64,000 nucleotides of DNA, from positions 1-64,000 of the forward strand of contig NZ_JACHGF010000016.1 in the NCBI RefSeq assembly GCF_014202275.1, in the 5' to 3' direction. Both the position numbers and the translations under genes were made by a program. Shown here piece after piece: positions 41,370 through 49,466 of the stretch. Origin of the DNA: Rhabdobacter roseus (lineage in GTDB: Bacteria > Bacteroidota > Bacteroidia > Cytophagales > Spirosomataceae). The notes under the pieces were generated by a model. It ran no database searches. It had not been told where the DNA came from and saw only the letters and a program-made list of their open reading frames with translations. The first letter of the stretch is position 1, and each line of letters opens with the position of its first letter.

Positions 41370-43070
41370 TTATTTATTGTTCAAAATCTCCAGGCCGTAC
41401 TTGATGGGAACGGCGTAGGTAATGTGCGGACCGGCCCCCAGTTGCTGTGCAAAGTAGATCCCGATGACGCGCCCGCGGTTGTCGAACATCGGTCCGCCGC
41501 TATTGCCCGGACCGGTGGCATTGATGGTAAGCTGGTAGGCATCGCCCATTTGGCTCATGGTTGGGGCAAACTCCGTCGAGCTCTTGATGAGCTTAGCCAC
41601 GTTGCCGCTCGTCATGGTGGGGTTGGCCATGGAGGTAGTGGCCGAATTAGGCTTGAAGGGGTCGTTGGACTTGCGCACCAGGAACTGCTCCGGCGATGCT
41701 CCTGGGTAGCCCATTACTACTGCCTGGTCTCCTTGTTTGATACTGTCGTAATTATCCAGCAGTTCGACGGGCGCTAGCGGCTTGGCGACGTCAATTTTAA
41801 TAAGGGCCACGTCGTGATTTTGCGAGGCAATGTTCACGACCGCGTCACGGCGGTTGGTAGAGCCCGCAAACACCACTTTCATGCTGTAGGTGCGGCCTTC
41901 TACCTGGCTAGGGTATCCATTGACGTAGCGGGCCTCCGAAGGTACCCACTGCACCTGGCCTTGGTCTACGTAGCCTAGTTTAGCCATTTTCCCGTCGGCG
42001 CCCGCTCCCACCACGATTCCCGGAAAGGCCTCCTGCGGAAACGAGTAGCTCGTCTGCCAGGAGTAGGCCACGTGGCGGTTGGTCATGATGAGGCCGTTTT
42101 CGGAAACCACAAAGCCCGTTCCCCAGCCACCTGCCGCACCGATGGGGATACCCAACTGCGCGTTTTTACTAGTAATAAGGTAGGGTTCAATCTTGCCGTC
42201 GGGTGTTTGCATAAATACCCCGCGTATGGCTTTGCTCCCGTCGGGCATTTTTTCTTCCTGATAAAGCTGCCACAGCGCCTCGCCCGTAGCCGGATCAAAC
42301 AAGCCCCAGGAGGTTTCGATTTTCACTACTTTATCCAGATTCAGGGCGGCAATTTCGGTTTCGGATAGCGGGCTGTTCTCGGCTTTTTGCTTAATCTCGC
42401 CCAGGTTATCCTGCAAACCTTTTATTTCATTCAGTAGCTTACTGTTCGACTCATTGATGGTACTTGCCACCTCTTTTTTGATGTCCTCGGCGTTGGGTTG
42501 GTTTTTCCACATCGTAAATCCAATGGCTCCGAAAATCACTACCGCCGCGGCCATGGCCGTCCAGAGCGTGGTGCGTGACTTGCTGCGCTCGTGGGTAATC
42601 ACCCGCTCAAAGGTATCTTTTCCGATGCCCGCCTTGGGCTCTACGGCCACTACCTCCGGCACGTTGGCCTCGGTGGTAGGCTTGCTCAGGCTCACCATAC
42701 GGGTAGCGGGCATGAGGTCCTGCGGGCGGGGATCTACGTCAAAGACAAAGGTGGGGCCATTGTTGCCAAGCTGTACTTCGTCGCCGGGCATGAGTGTGCT
42801 CGCGCCCTGTACGCGTTTTCCGTTGACAAATAAGCCGTTGCGACTTTCGTTGTCTTCAATCGTAAAGCTGGATGCGGGCGTATTGGCCTTCACGATCCGG
42901 CCGTGCTCCCGGCTCACCATCAGGTCCAGTTCCGGATCGAAGCGAACATGGTTATCGGCCGATCGGCCGAAGGTGAGTTCTTCGAATTTATTGAAATCAA
43001 ATTCTTCGGTTTGGTTGGCCTTGGTACCGGAAAGGTGCCTGATCACAAATTTTTGAATAGAAGCTGCCAT
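41370..43070 (-). CDS. FHA-domain membrane trypsin-like serine protease
   Basis: 566 aa. The N-terminal FHA domain (about 5-110; TFGRSADNHV, SREHGRIV, NGLFVNGKRV) binds phosphothreonine peptides in the cytoplasm. A membrane helix (about 165-188, WTAMAAAVVIFGAIGFT) leads to a periplasmic trypsin-like domain. Its catalytic triad is intact: H333 in TNRHVAY, D420 in NHDVALIKI and S524 in GPGNSGGPMFD. No PDZ domain is present, unlike DegP. First gene of a four-gene operon with PP2C, Ser/Thr kinase and a barrel. The FHA could read the phosphorylation state set by the kinase and tie it to proteolysis in the envelope; this is inferred from layout. Confidence 0.9.
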   Translation of the reverse strand: MAASIQKFVIRHLSGTKANQTEEFDFNKFEELTFGRSADNHVRFDPELDLMVSREHGRIVKANTPASSFTIEDNESRNGLFVNGKRVQGASTLMPGDEVQLGNNGPTFVFDVDPRPQDLMPATRMVSLSKPTTEANVPEVVAVEPKAGIGKDTFERVITHERSKSRTTLWTAMAAAVVIFGAIGFTMWKNQPNAEDIKKEVASTINESNSKLLNEIKGLQDNLGEIKQKAENSPLSETEIAALNLDKVVKIETSWGLFDPATGEALWQLYQEEKMPDGSKAIRGVFMQTPDGKIEPYLITSKNAQLGIPIGAAGGWGTGFVVSENGLIMTNRHVAYSWQTSYSFPQEAFPGIVVGAGADGKMAKLGYVDQGQVQWVPSEARYVNGYPSQVEGRTYSMKVVFAGSTNRRDAVVNIASQNHDVALIKIDVAKPLAPVELLDNYDSIKQGDQAVVMGYPGASPEQFLVRKSNDPFKPNSATTSMANPTMTSGNVAKLIKSSTEFAPTMSQMGDAYQLTINATGPGNSGGPMFDNRGRVIGIYFAQQLGAGPHITYAVPIKYGLEILNNK

Positions 43071-43130
43071 GTCTTGGATTGGTTATAATGGTTAAGGGTT
43101 CCAGTAGATTTGAGTGCTGATTGAACACTA

Positions 43131-43161
43131 CAAAGTTGCCGGATCTCCCACCCGAGACCAA
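43131..43161 (-). promoter_or_regulatory. Candidate promoter of the FHA-protease operon
   Basis: Minus-strand TTG (plus 43159-43161), 20-nt spacer, CAACTTTG (plus 43131-43138), one base off TAnnTTTG. It lies 60 nt before the ATG. A plus-strand TACATTTG at 43174-43181 next to it may serve the divergent histidine kinase. Confidence 0.45.
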
Positions 43162-43268
43162 TCCCCGAACGCCTACATTTGCCATACAGGAAAACCTATA
43201 ATTTAATAAGGTACCGTACCAACAAGGCCTTATTTTGAGTACATTTCCTCACTCAACCGCCGTTCAAC

Positions 43269-45092
43269 ATGCTCGTCAGGTACCTGCTGTGTAGTATCCT
43301 TATCGCCTCTGAAGTATCTTCTACTCAGGCACAAAACCCTACGCTGGATACGCTGATAGGGAAGATAGGCCGCCTACGGCACGAAAACGCCAGCCTGAGC
43401 CGGGACACGACGCTGATCCTCACGCTGAGCCTGCTGACCGAGCGGCTCTACAACCAGAACAACCCCCAGGCCGACGCCTACCTGGATACGCTCCAAACGA
43501 CCACCCGCCAGCTGCCATGGGCCAAAGGGGAGGGGCTGTACCTACGGGCGCTGGGCAAGAAACACGACGTGCAGGGAAAGTACCCCGTGGCGTTCGACTA
43601 CTACTCACAGGCCATTGCGGCGCTGGAAAAAGTGGGCGGCGATCCCTACGAGCTTACGTACGCCTACATACTAGCGGCTTTTGTGCTCAACAACAACGGC
43701 ATGACCGACAAATGCATCACCTACCTGCAAAAGGCCCTGCCGCTGGCGCGAAGTACCCACAACACCAACAACCTCTGCTGGATACTGGACTTCTTTGGCG
43801 ACTACAACTACTACGATTCGTTTGGGGTGCGGAATTACCGCAAGGCCCTCTACTACTATAAGGAAGTTGAAAAGTACCTGCCCCGCTCTACCAGCCCTAA
43901 CCTGCAGGCCGACAACCCCCACGGCCTAGCCAACTGCTACCTGCGGCTGGGCGACGAAAAGAAGGCTGAAGCGTACCGAAATAAAGCGCTGGAGGTAGCC
44001 CGGAAAATCAATAACCGGGTGGTGATTTTTGCGATCTATGCCGACCTGGCCGCCATCCACGAAGATAAAGCGGAGTACGCCCAGGCCATTGCCTACCGAC
44101 AGCAGAGCCTGGACTTTGCGCGGCAGTCGGGCTGGAAAGAGATGGAATCTCGGGCCGAAAACTACCTGTATCAAACCTACAAGCGGGCGGGCGACTACCG
44201 CAATGCGCTGAGGTACTTTGAGCAGCACAAAGCCCACGAAGACAGCCTGGGCCGCTATGACGTACAAAAACAGTACGCCGAGCTGCAAACCCGCTACCAG
44301 GCCGAAAAGCAGCAGCTGCGTATTCAGGAACTGGAAAACGAAAGCCTGATTCAGCTGCGCAATTTTTTGGGGCTGTCGTTGCTGCTGGGGGTACTTGTGC
44401 TTAGCGTCGTAGGCTGGACCAACCGCCGCCTCCGGGCCAAAAATGAATTGCTGCTCACCAAAACCCGGGAGATTGAAGAGGCCCAGGCCCGCGGCCAGAC
44501 CCTGGAGCGCAAGCGCGTGGCCGGGGAGCTGCACGACAACCTGAATACGAAGGTGGCGGCGATTCGGTGGCGGCTGGAAGCCATGAGCAAAAAAGGCTGG
44601 ACGCCGCTGGACCAGAAAATTCACGGGGAGCTGCTGGGCATGATGAACGACGTGTACGCTGACATCCGGCTGATTTCCCACAACCTGCTCCCGGTGGAGC
44701 TGGAAACCCAGGGGTTGTCATCGGCCCTCCAAAAGCTCGTGGCCACGCTCAACGCCAGCAACCGGATAAAGTTTTACTACGTAGGGAGCGGCCAGGAGCA
44801 GCGGCTATCGCCCCACCTGGAGCATCAGCTCTATAGCGTGGCCCTGGAACTCGTCAACAACATCATCAAGCATTCTAAGGCCCAGAAAGCCTGGATCAGC
44901 TTAACGTACCAGTCCGAAGCCACCATCCTGACCGTAAGCGACAACGGCGTGGGCTTCGACACCCAGGCCTATGCCGAAGGCGTGGGCCTGCGCAACATCA
45001 GTACCCGCGTCGAGAGCCTGAAGGGTACCTGGCAGGTAGACAGCAAGCCTGCCCTGGGTACCAAAATCATCGTGGAGGTACCTACCACTTAG
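43269..45092 (+). CDS. TPR-containing membrane histidine kinase (HisKA_3)
   Basis: 607 aa. Signal peptide about 1-21 (EVSSTQAQ). Periplasmic TPR repeats run from about 40 to 355 (YPVAFDYYSQAIAALEKVGG, CITYLQKALPLARST, YAQAIAYRQQSLDFARQSG). A membrane helix (about 365-385, LGLSLLLGVLVLSVVGW) precedes the kinase: the HisKA_3 phospho-acceptor is H422 in RVAGELHDNLN, and the ATPase has ELVNNIIKHSKA and DNGVGFD. This class pairs with NarL/LuxR-type regulators, and one lies tail-to-tail 12 nt away. The TPR part probably senses a protein or peptide in the periplasm. Confidence 0.92.
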   Translation: MLVRYLLCSILIASEVSSTQAQNPTLDTLIGKIGRLRHENASLSRDTTLILTLSLLTERLYNQNNPQADAYLDTLQTTTRQLPWAKGEGLYLRALGKKHDVQGKYPVAFDYYSQAIAALEKVGGDPYELTYAYILAAFVLNNNGMTDKCITYLQKALPLARSTHNTNNLCWILDFFGDYNYYDSFGVRNYRKALYYYKEVEKYLPRSTSPNLQADNPHGLANCYLRLGDEKKAEAYRNKALEVARKINNRVVIFAIYADLAAIHEDKAEYAQAIAYRQQSLDFARQSGWKEMESRAENYLYQTYKRAGDYRNALRYFEQHKAHEDSLGRYDVQKQYAELQTRYQAEKQQLRIQELENESLIQLRNFLGLSLLLGVLVLSVVGWTNRRLRAKNELLLTKTREIEEAQARGQTLERKRVAGELHDNLNTKVAAIRWRLEAMSKKGWTPLDQKIHGELLGMMNDVYADIRLISHNLLPVELETQGLSSALQKLVATLNASNRIKFYYVGSGQEQRLSPHLEHQLYSVALELVNNIIKHSKAQKAWISLTYQSEATILTVSDNGVGFDTQAYAEGVGLRNISTRVESLKGTWQVDSKPALGTKIIVEVPTT

Positions 45093-45104
45093 CTTTGGGG
45101 GTAC

Positions 45105-45752
45105 TTACAGAAGCTTGTACTTCAACGCATACTTAATGATACCGATGACGTTCTTGGCCCCCAGCTTCCGCATGATGTTGTGCCGGTGCGTCTCGACGGT
45201 ACCCACGCTGATAAACAGCTTATCTGCGATCTCCGACGTAGAAAGCTCCTGGGCGATGAGCCGCACAATTTCCAGCTCCCGCCGGGTGAGCTGCACAAAA
45301 TCCGTGGTGTACTCTTCGTCCGCTTCCTGTCGCCCGGCCGTCAGCAGCTCTTTCATCACGGCTTCACCAAAGTACTTTTGTCCGCTGGCTACGGTGCGCA
45401 GGGCTTTTTCCAGCTCCGCCCGCTCGGCCTTTTTCATCACGTAGCCCGACACCCCCGCCCGGTAGGCATCCTGGATGGGGTCCAGGTCGTCGGCCACGGT
45501 GAGCATCAGTATTTTCAGGTCGGGGTACTTTTGCCGGAGCTGCAGCGTCAGCTGGATGCCGTCCAGGTAGGGCATGGTGAGGTCGGTGATCAGTACATCC
45601 ACCGGATAAGCCTCCAGGTAGGCGGCCACTTTCCGGCTGTCGTTGAGGGTACCTACTACATTAACACCTTCCAAGGTACCTATCAGGAGGGAGAGGCTAT
45701 CCAAAATGATCTGGTGGTCGTCTACCAGCAGTACGTCGATGGGCGAGGGCAT
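45105..45752 (-). CDS. NarL/FixJ-family response regulator
   Basis: 215 aa. Receiver with DD at 11-12 and acceptor D57 in VDVLITDLTMPYLDG, the conserved Lys in GYVMKKAE, and a LuxR-type helix-turn-helix near the end (LTRRELEIVRLIAQELSTSE, GTVETHRHNIMRKL). It converges on the TPR histidine kinase gene, so the two form a likely cognate pair read from opposite strands. The target genes are not evident here. Confidence 0.92.
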   Translation of the reverse strand: MPSPIDVLLVDDHQIILDSLSLLIGTLEGVNVVGTLNDSRKVAAYLEAYPVDVLITDLTMPYLDGIQLTLQLRQKYPDLKILMLTVADDLDPIQDAYRAGVSGYVMKKAERAELEKALRTVASGQKYFGEAVMKELLTAGRQEADEEYTTDFVQLTRRELEIVRLIAQELSTSEIADKLFISVGTVETHRHNIMRKLGAKNVIGIIKYALKYKLL

Positions 45753-45975
45753 AGGAAATGGATTACTTTCGGGTCGTGTGCACGATGAAATTATAGTAAA
45801 GTTTACGCTTTACCAAGTACCAGCCATAGTCCAAATGCGGGCATGAAGAGGTATAAAAGTACCTTTCCTGGTATTTTTCCTTTTGTTATACGTAATCCTG
45901 CCCCCTTAGATGCGTTAAAAAGTAGTATATTTCTTATATTCATCTTTTCCTTCCCCAATCATCTCTTTTTGCGGT

Positions 45976-47436
45976 ATGTACGATAAAAGCCTAGGAACAA
46001 AACAGAAAGCCCTGCGGATCAACCTGGATCGACGCATGTACGGCTCTTTTGCGGAGATCGGTGCCGGGCAGGAAACCGCCTCGCTCTTTTTTCGGGCCGG
46101 TGGTGCTTCGGGGACCATCGCCAAGACCATGTCCGCCTACGACATGGCCTTCAGCGACGCCATTTACGGTACCGAAACCAGCGGGCGCTACGTCTGTGAA
46201 TCAAGGCTCACGAAGATGCTGGATAAGGAGTACAGCCTGGTGGAAAAACGCCTGGCCGAGCAGCGGGGCGTCGATAGCCTCTTTTTTGCTTTTGCCAATA
46301 CCGTGGTGGCCCTCAACTACCAGAAGACCAACGAACCGCACGGCTGGATTGGCCTGCGGTTTCAGCTGCGGCCTTTGGGGCCTTATAATGACGTAGTGAT
46401 CCACGTGCGCATGCTCGACAACGAGAACGTACTACAGCAGCAGGCGCTGGGGATTATCGGCGTCAACCTCATCCACGGTTGTTTTTACTACCATAAATCG
46501 CCCGAAACGCTGTTGCTGTCGCTCATGGACGACCTCAACCCTGACCGCATCGAGATTGACATGATCCGGTTCAGCGGGCCCGACTTCGTGCACGTCGACA
46601 ACCGGCTCATGAGCCTCCACCTGGTGAAGAACGGTTTCACGGGGGCGGCCGTATTTGGGGCCGACGGAGGGGTACTTCAGCCGTCGGAAGCCTTTTACAA
46701 AAAACACATCCTGCTTATGCGCGGGCGGCTGCGGCCCATTACCAACGTGCACGTGGACCTGATCAGCAACGGGCAGAAGCAATTTCTGGCCGAGCCCGAC
46801 GTGGAGCCCGACCGCGTACTGCTGGTGTCGGAGCTGACGCTGCATAACCTCAAGGCCGACGACCGGGAGATCGACGAAAAGGATTTCCTCGACCGCGTGG
46901 ATATCCTGTGTTCGCTGGGCCATACGGTGATGATCTCCAGCTACCACCATTACTTCCGGCTGGTGGCCTACCTGTCGCGCCTCACACGCCTCAAGATCGG
47001 GCTACTGCTGGGCATTCCTAGTTTGCAGGATATTTTTGACGAAAAACACTACGAGCAGCTACCCAGCGGGATTCTGGAGTCGTTTGCGACGCTCTTTAGC
47101 CGCAAGGTGAAGCTGTTTATCTACCCCACGTTGCAGGCCGACGACTCCATCTACAACTGCGAGAACTTCACCCTTCCCGACCACCTGCGCCCGCTCTACC
47201 AGTATTTGGTACTGAATGATAAAATTGAAGACATTCGAAACTACAACGTAGAGTCGATGCGCTGGACCACCGACCAGGTACTGGCCAAAATCAAGCGCGG
47301 TGAGCCGGGCTGGGAAACCCTGGTACCCGAAAGCGTGGCCCAGATCATCAAGGAGCGCTGCCTCTTTGGGTACCCCTGCGACGTCCACTATCCCAACGTC
47401 GTCAACCAGATCCATCAGATCGTGGGAAATTTATGA
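45976..47436 (+). CDS. Conserved protein of unknown function, 486 aa
   Basis: I recall highly similar proteins in unrelated bacteria, carrying conflicting automatic names, but know no proven function. No signal peptide or membrane helix. Conserved-looking blocks are GTKQKALRINLDRRMYGSFA near the N-terminus, IGAGQETASLFFRAGGASGT, CESRLTKML, FAFANTVVALNY and NEPHGWIGLRFQ. The C-terminal half has SELTLHNLKADDREID and HTVMISSYHHYFRLVAYL. The pattern of small dense motifs suggests an enzyme. It stands alone, with a strong terminator 23 nt after it. Names such as TonB receptor or NMN adenylyltransferase sometimes applied to it do not fit what is seen. Confidence 0.75.
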   Translation: MYDKSLGTKQKALRINLDRRMYGSFAEIGAGQETASLFFRAGGASGTIAKTMSAYDMAFSDAIYGTETSGRYVCESRLTKMLDKEYSLVEKRLAEQRGVDSLFFAFANTVVALNYQKTNEPHGWIGLRFQLRPLGPYNDVVIHVRMLDNENVLQQQALGIIGVNLIHGCFYYHKSPETLLLSLMDDLNPDRIEIDMIRFSGPDFVHVDNRLMSLHLVKNGFTGAAVFGADGGVLQPSEAFYKKHILLMRGRLRPITNVHVDLISNGQKQFLAEPDVEPDRVLLVSELTLHNLKADDREIDEKDFLDRVDILCSLGHTVMISSYHHYFRLVAYLSRLTRLKIGLLLGIPSLQDIFDEKHYEQLPSGILESFATLFSRKVKLFIYPTLQADDSIYNCENFTLPDHLRPLYQYLVLNDKIEDIRNYNVESMRWTTDQVLAKIKRGEPGWETLVPESVAQIIKERCLFGYPCDVHYPNVVNQIHQIVGNL

Positions 47437-47459
47437 TCAGGGGTACCTTACGGGCGCTA

Positions 47460-47509
47460 CCACAAAAGAAGCCTCTCCCTGCTTGGTTAGGGAGAGGCTT
47501 CTTTTGTGG
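47460..47509. terminator. Strong bidirectional terminator
   Basis: Perfect 21-bp stem, arms 47460-47480 and 47489-47509, loop GCTTGGTT. Runs of A on the left and T on the right flank the GC-rich core. It separates the convergent unknown gene and rpmB. Confidence 0.9.
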
Positions 47510-47532
47510 GGTACTTTACGGCCTATAGAAAC

Positions 47533-47772
47533 TTAGAACGTAAGGGTACCTTTTTCGTACGATTTACGGATGGTATTTTCGATACCATTTTTGTTGATGG
47601 TGCGAAGCGCCGAAGTAGACACCTTCAGCGTAATCCACTCGCCCGTAGACGGAATGTAAAAACGCTTCGTCTGCAGGTTCGGGTAGAACTTGCGCTTCGT
47701 CTTATTGTTAGCGTGCGAAACGTTATTTCCAACACGCGTTCTTTTACCAGTAATTTGACAAACCTTAGCCAT
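47533..47772 (-). CDS. rpmB: 50S ribosomal protein L28
   Basis: 79-aa basic protein starting [20 protein letters not shown], with [14 protein letters not shown] and [14 protein letters not shown], typical of bacterial L28. It belongs to the large ribosomal subunit. The usual Bacteroidota neighbour rpmG is not adjacent; upstream on the same strand is a small DUF5522 gene. No zinc-ribbon cysteines beyond one N-terminal Cys, so it is a C-minus type. Confidence 0.97.
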   Translation of the reverse strand: MAKVCQITGKRTRVGNNVSHANNKTKRKFYPNLQTKRFYIPSTGEWITLKVSTSALRTINKNGIENTIRKSYEKGTLTF

Positions 47773-47854
47773 GATCTTTCAACTTTTGCAAATGAGGGTG
47801 CAAATATGAATAAAACTCTTTAAATCAGCAAACTCTTTTTCAAAAAATGCTGCG

Positions 47855-48052
47855 TTATTTCGTCTTTTCGGATTCGCCGGGGCGTTGAAAGCCGTACGGA
47901 CAGTGTCGGCAAGCATTCTTGCAGCAATAGCCGCGCTTTAAATGATAGCAAGGCGTGAAAACCAGCAGGCCGTTTTCATCCAGGTAGTAGTCTTCTTTCT
48001 GAAGACCGTGGCGCGGTGCCGATGAAGAAGACTGTTTGCTGCGATTACTCAC
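47855..48052 (-). CDS. Small Cys-rich DUF5522 protein
   Basis: 65 aa. The C-terminal half holds CYHLKRGYCCKNACRHCPYGF, five Cys and a His in a 20-residue span, probably a metal-binding site. This matches the DUF5522 family as I recall it, of unknown role. The N-terminus is basic and Ser-rich (MSNRSKQSSSSAPRHG). It lies 82 nt upstream of rpmB on the same strand and is divergent from rocD. Confidence 0.82.
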   Translation of the reverse strand: MSNRSKQSSSSAPRHGLQKEDYYLDENGLLVFTPCYHLKRGYCCKNACRHCPYGFQRPGESEKTK

Positions 48053-48054
48053 TT

Positions 48055-48132
48055 TTTGGGCGGAGATGGAGGTTTTAGTATCTTTGAGAAACGACTTGTT
48101 TCTCTTTTTGTTTAAAGCTTATTAAACAAAAA
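48055..48132 (+). promoter_or_regulatory. rocD promoter with two tandem inverted repeats
   Basis: TTTG at 48055-48058, a 20-nt spacer, and TATCTTTG at 48079-48086 form a full Bacteroidota promoter. Right after it lie a 7-bp inverted repeat (GAGAAAC 48086-48092, GTTTCTC 48098-48104) and an 11-bp inverted repeat (48105-48115 and 48122-48132, TTTTTGTTTAA/TTAAACAAAAA). The first covers the expected start of transcription. They could be operators or leader hairpins. Confidence 0.6.
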
Positions 48133-48156
48133 TTTATTTTCCTAAAATTAGCTGTC

Positions 48157-49413
48157 ATGTCAGGTACCCCCGATACCTTGTTGCCTCCAGATGCGCAACA
48201 CGTAATAAACTTAGAGTGGACCTACGGAGCCCACAATTACAAGCCCATGCCCGTGGTACTGGCGCGGGGTGAAGGCGTGTACGTATGGGACGTAGCCGAA
48301 AAACAGTACTTTGATTTCTTGTCGGCCTACAGCGCCGTGAGCCAGGGGCACTGCCACCCGCGGATCGTCCGGGCGCTGGTGGAGCAAGCCCAGCGGCTCA
48401 CGCTTACGTCACGAGCTTTTTATAACGACCGCCTGGGCGAATGCGAAAAAATGCTCTGCGAGTACTTTGGCTACGACAAAGCCCTGATGATGAACTCCGG
48501 CGTTGAAGGCGGCGAAACCGCCCTGAAACTAACGCGCAAATGGGCCTATAAAGTAAAAGGGGTACCTGCCAACCAGGCCAAAGTGGTGTTTGTGAACGGC
48601 AACTTCTGGGGGCGTACACTGGCGGCCATCTCGGCTTCCACCGATCCCGATAGTACTACCGACTACGGCCCTTTCCTGCCGGGCTACGAGCTGATCCCCT
48701 ACAACGACCTGGATGCGCTGGAAGCAATTTTCCAAAAAGACCCAAACATCGCGGGCTTTATGGTGGAGCCCATCCAGGGCGAGGCGGGCGTGGTAGTGCC
48801 GCACGAAGGTTACCTGCGGGGCGTACGTGAACTCTGTACCAAGTACCGGGTACTTTTCATCGCCGACGAAGTACAGACCGGCATTGGCCGCACCGGCCGG
48901 AGACTCGCCTGCGACTGGGAAGACGTCAAGCCGGATATTCTGGTACTGGGGAAAGCCCTCTCGGGGGGTACTTTGCCGGTATCGGCGGCCCTGGCCAACG
49001 ACGAGGTGATGCTCACCATCGGGCCGGGCGAGCATGGCTCTACCTACGGGGGCAATCCGCTGGCCTGTGCCGTCACCATGGAGGCGCTGCGGGTAGTAGT
49101 GGACGAAGGCCTGGCGGAAAACGCCGAGCGCATGGGGCAGCTTTTCCGAAGCCGAATGGAGGTACTTAAAGAAAAATGTGCGCTGATTGAACTCGTTCGC
49201 GGGAAAGGTCTGCTCAATGCCATCGTGATCCAGGGCGAGGAAGATAGCCCCACGGCCATGAACCTCTGCCTGGCCATGATGGAAAAGGGCCTCCTCTGCA
49301 AGCCTACCCACGGCAACAAGATTCGCTTCGCCCCGCCGCTGGTGATCACCGAAGCCCAGATGCAGCAGGCCTGTGATTTGATTGAAGAAGTATTTTTAGC
49401 TTTTGATAACTAG
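48157..49413 (+). CDS. rocD: Ornithine aminotransferase
   Basis: 418-aa class III PLP enzyme that moves the delta-amino group of ornithine to 2-oxoglutarate, giving glutamate semialdehyde, in arginine and proline metabolism. The PLP lysine is K266 in [11 protein letters not shown]; other marks are [29 protein letters not shown] and [13 protein letters not shown]. The N-terminal [17 protein letters not shown] is typical of ornithine rather than acetylornithine enzymes. It has its own promoter with palindromes and a terminator. Confidence 0.92.
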   Translation: MSGTPDTLLPPDAQHVINLEWTYGAHNYKPMPVVLARGEGVYVWDVAEKQYFDFLSAYSAVSQGHCHPRIVRALVEQAQRLTLTSRAFYNDRLGECEKMLCEYFGYDKALMMNSGVEGGETALKLTRKWAYKVKGVPANQAKVVFVNGNFWGRTLAAISASTDPDSTTDYGPFLPGYELIPYNDLDALEAIFQKDPNIAGFMVEPIQGEAGVVVPHEGYLRGVRELCTKYRVLFIADEVQTGIGRTGRRLACDWEDVKPDILVLGKALSGGTLPVSAALANDEVMLTIGPGEHGSTYGGNPLACAVTMEALRVVVDEGLAENAERMGQLFRSRMEVLKEKCALIELVRGKGLLNAIVIQGEEDSPTAMNLCLAMMEKGLLCKPTHGNKIRFAPPLVITEAQMQQACDLIEEVFLAFDN

Positions 49414-49415
49414 CC

Positions 49416-49461
49416 AGAAGGGTAGTTGAGGACTTTTTTAATTTCTTCCAACTACCCTTCT
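49416..49461. terminator. Bidirectional terminator between rocD and the metalloprotease gene
   Basis: Perfect 13-bp inverted repeat, AGAAGGGTAGTTG at 49416-49428 and CAACTACCCTTCT at 49449-49461. It lies between two convergent stops. Confidence 0.8.
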
Positions 49462-49466
49462 TAGGT

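Noticed and set aside
40557-41777. 406-codon plus-strand frame opposite the PP2C and protease genes
   Set aside because: Antisense to two clear genes and crossing their boundary; composition is Gly/His/Val-rich as expected of a shadow frame.
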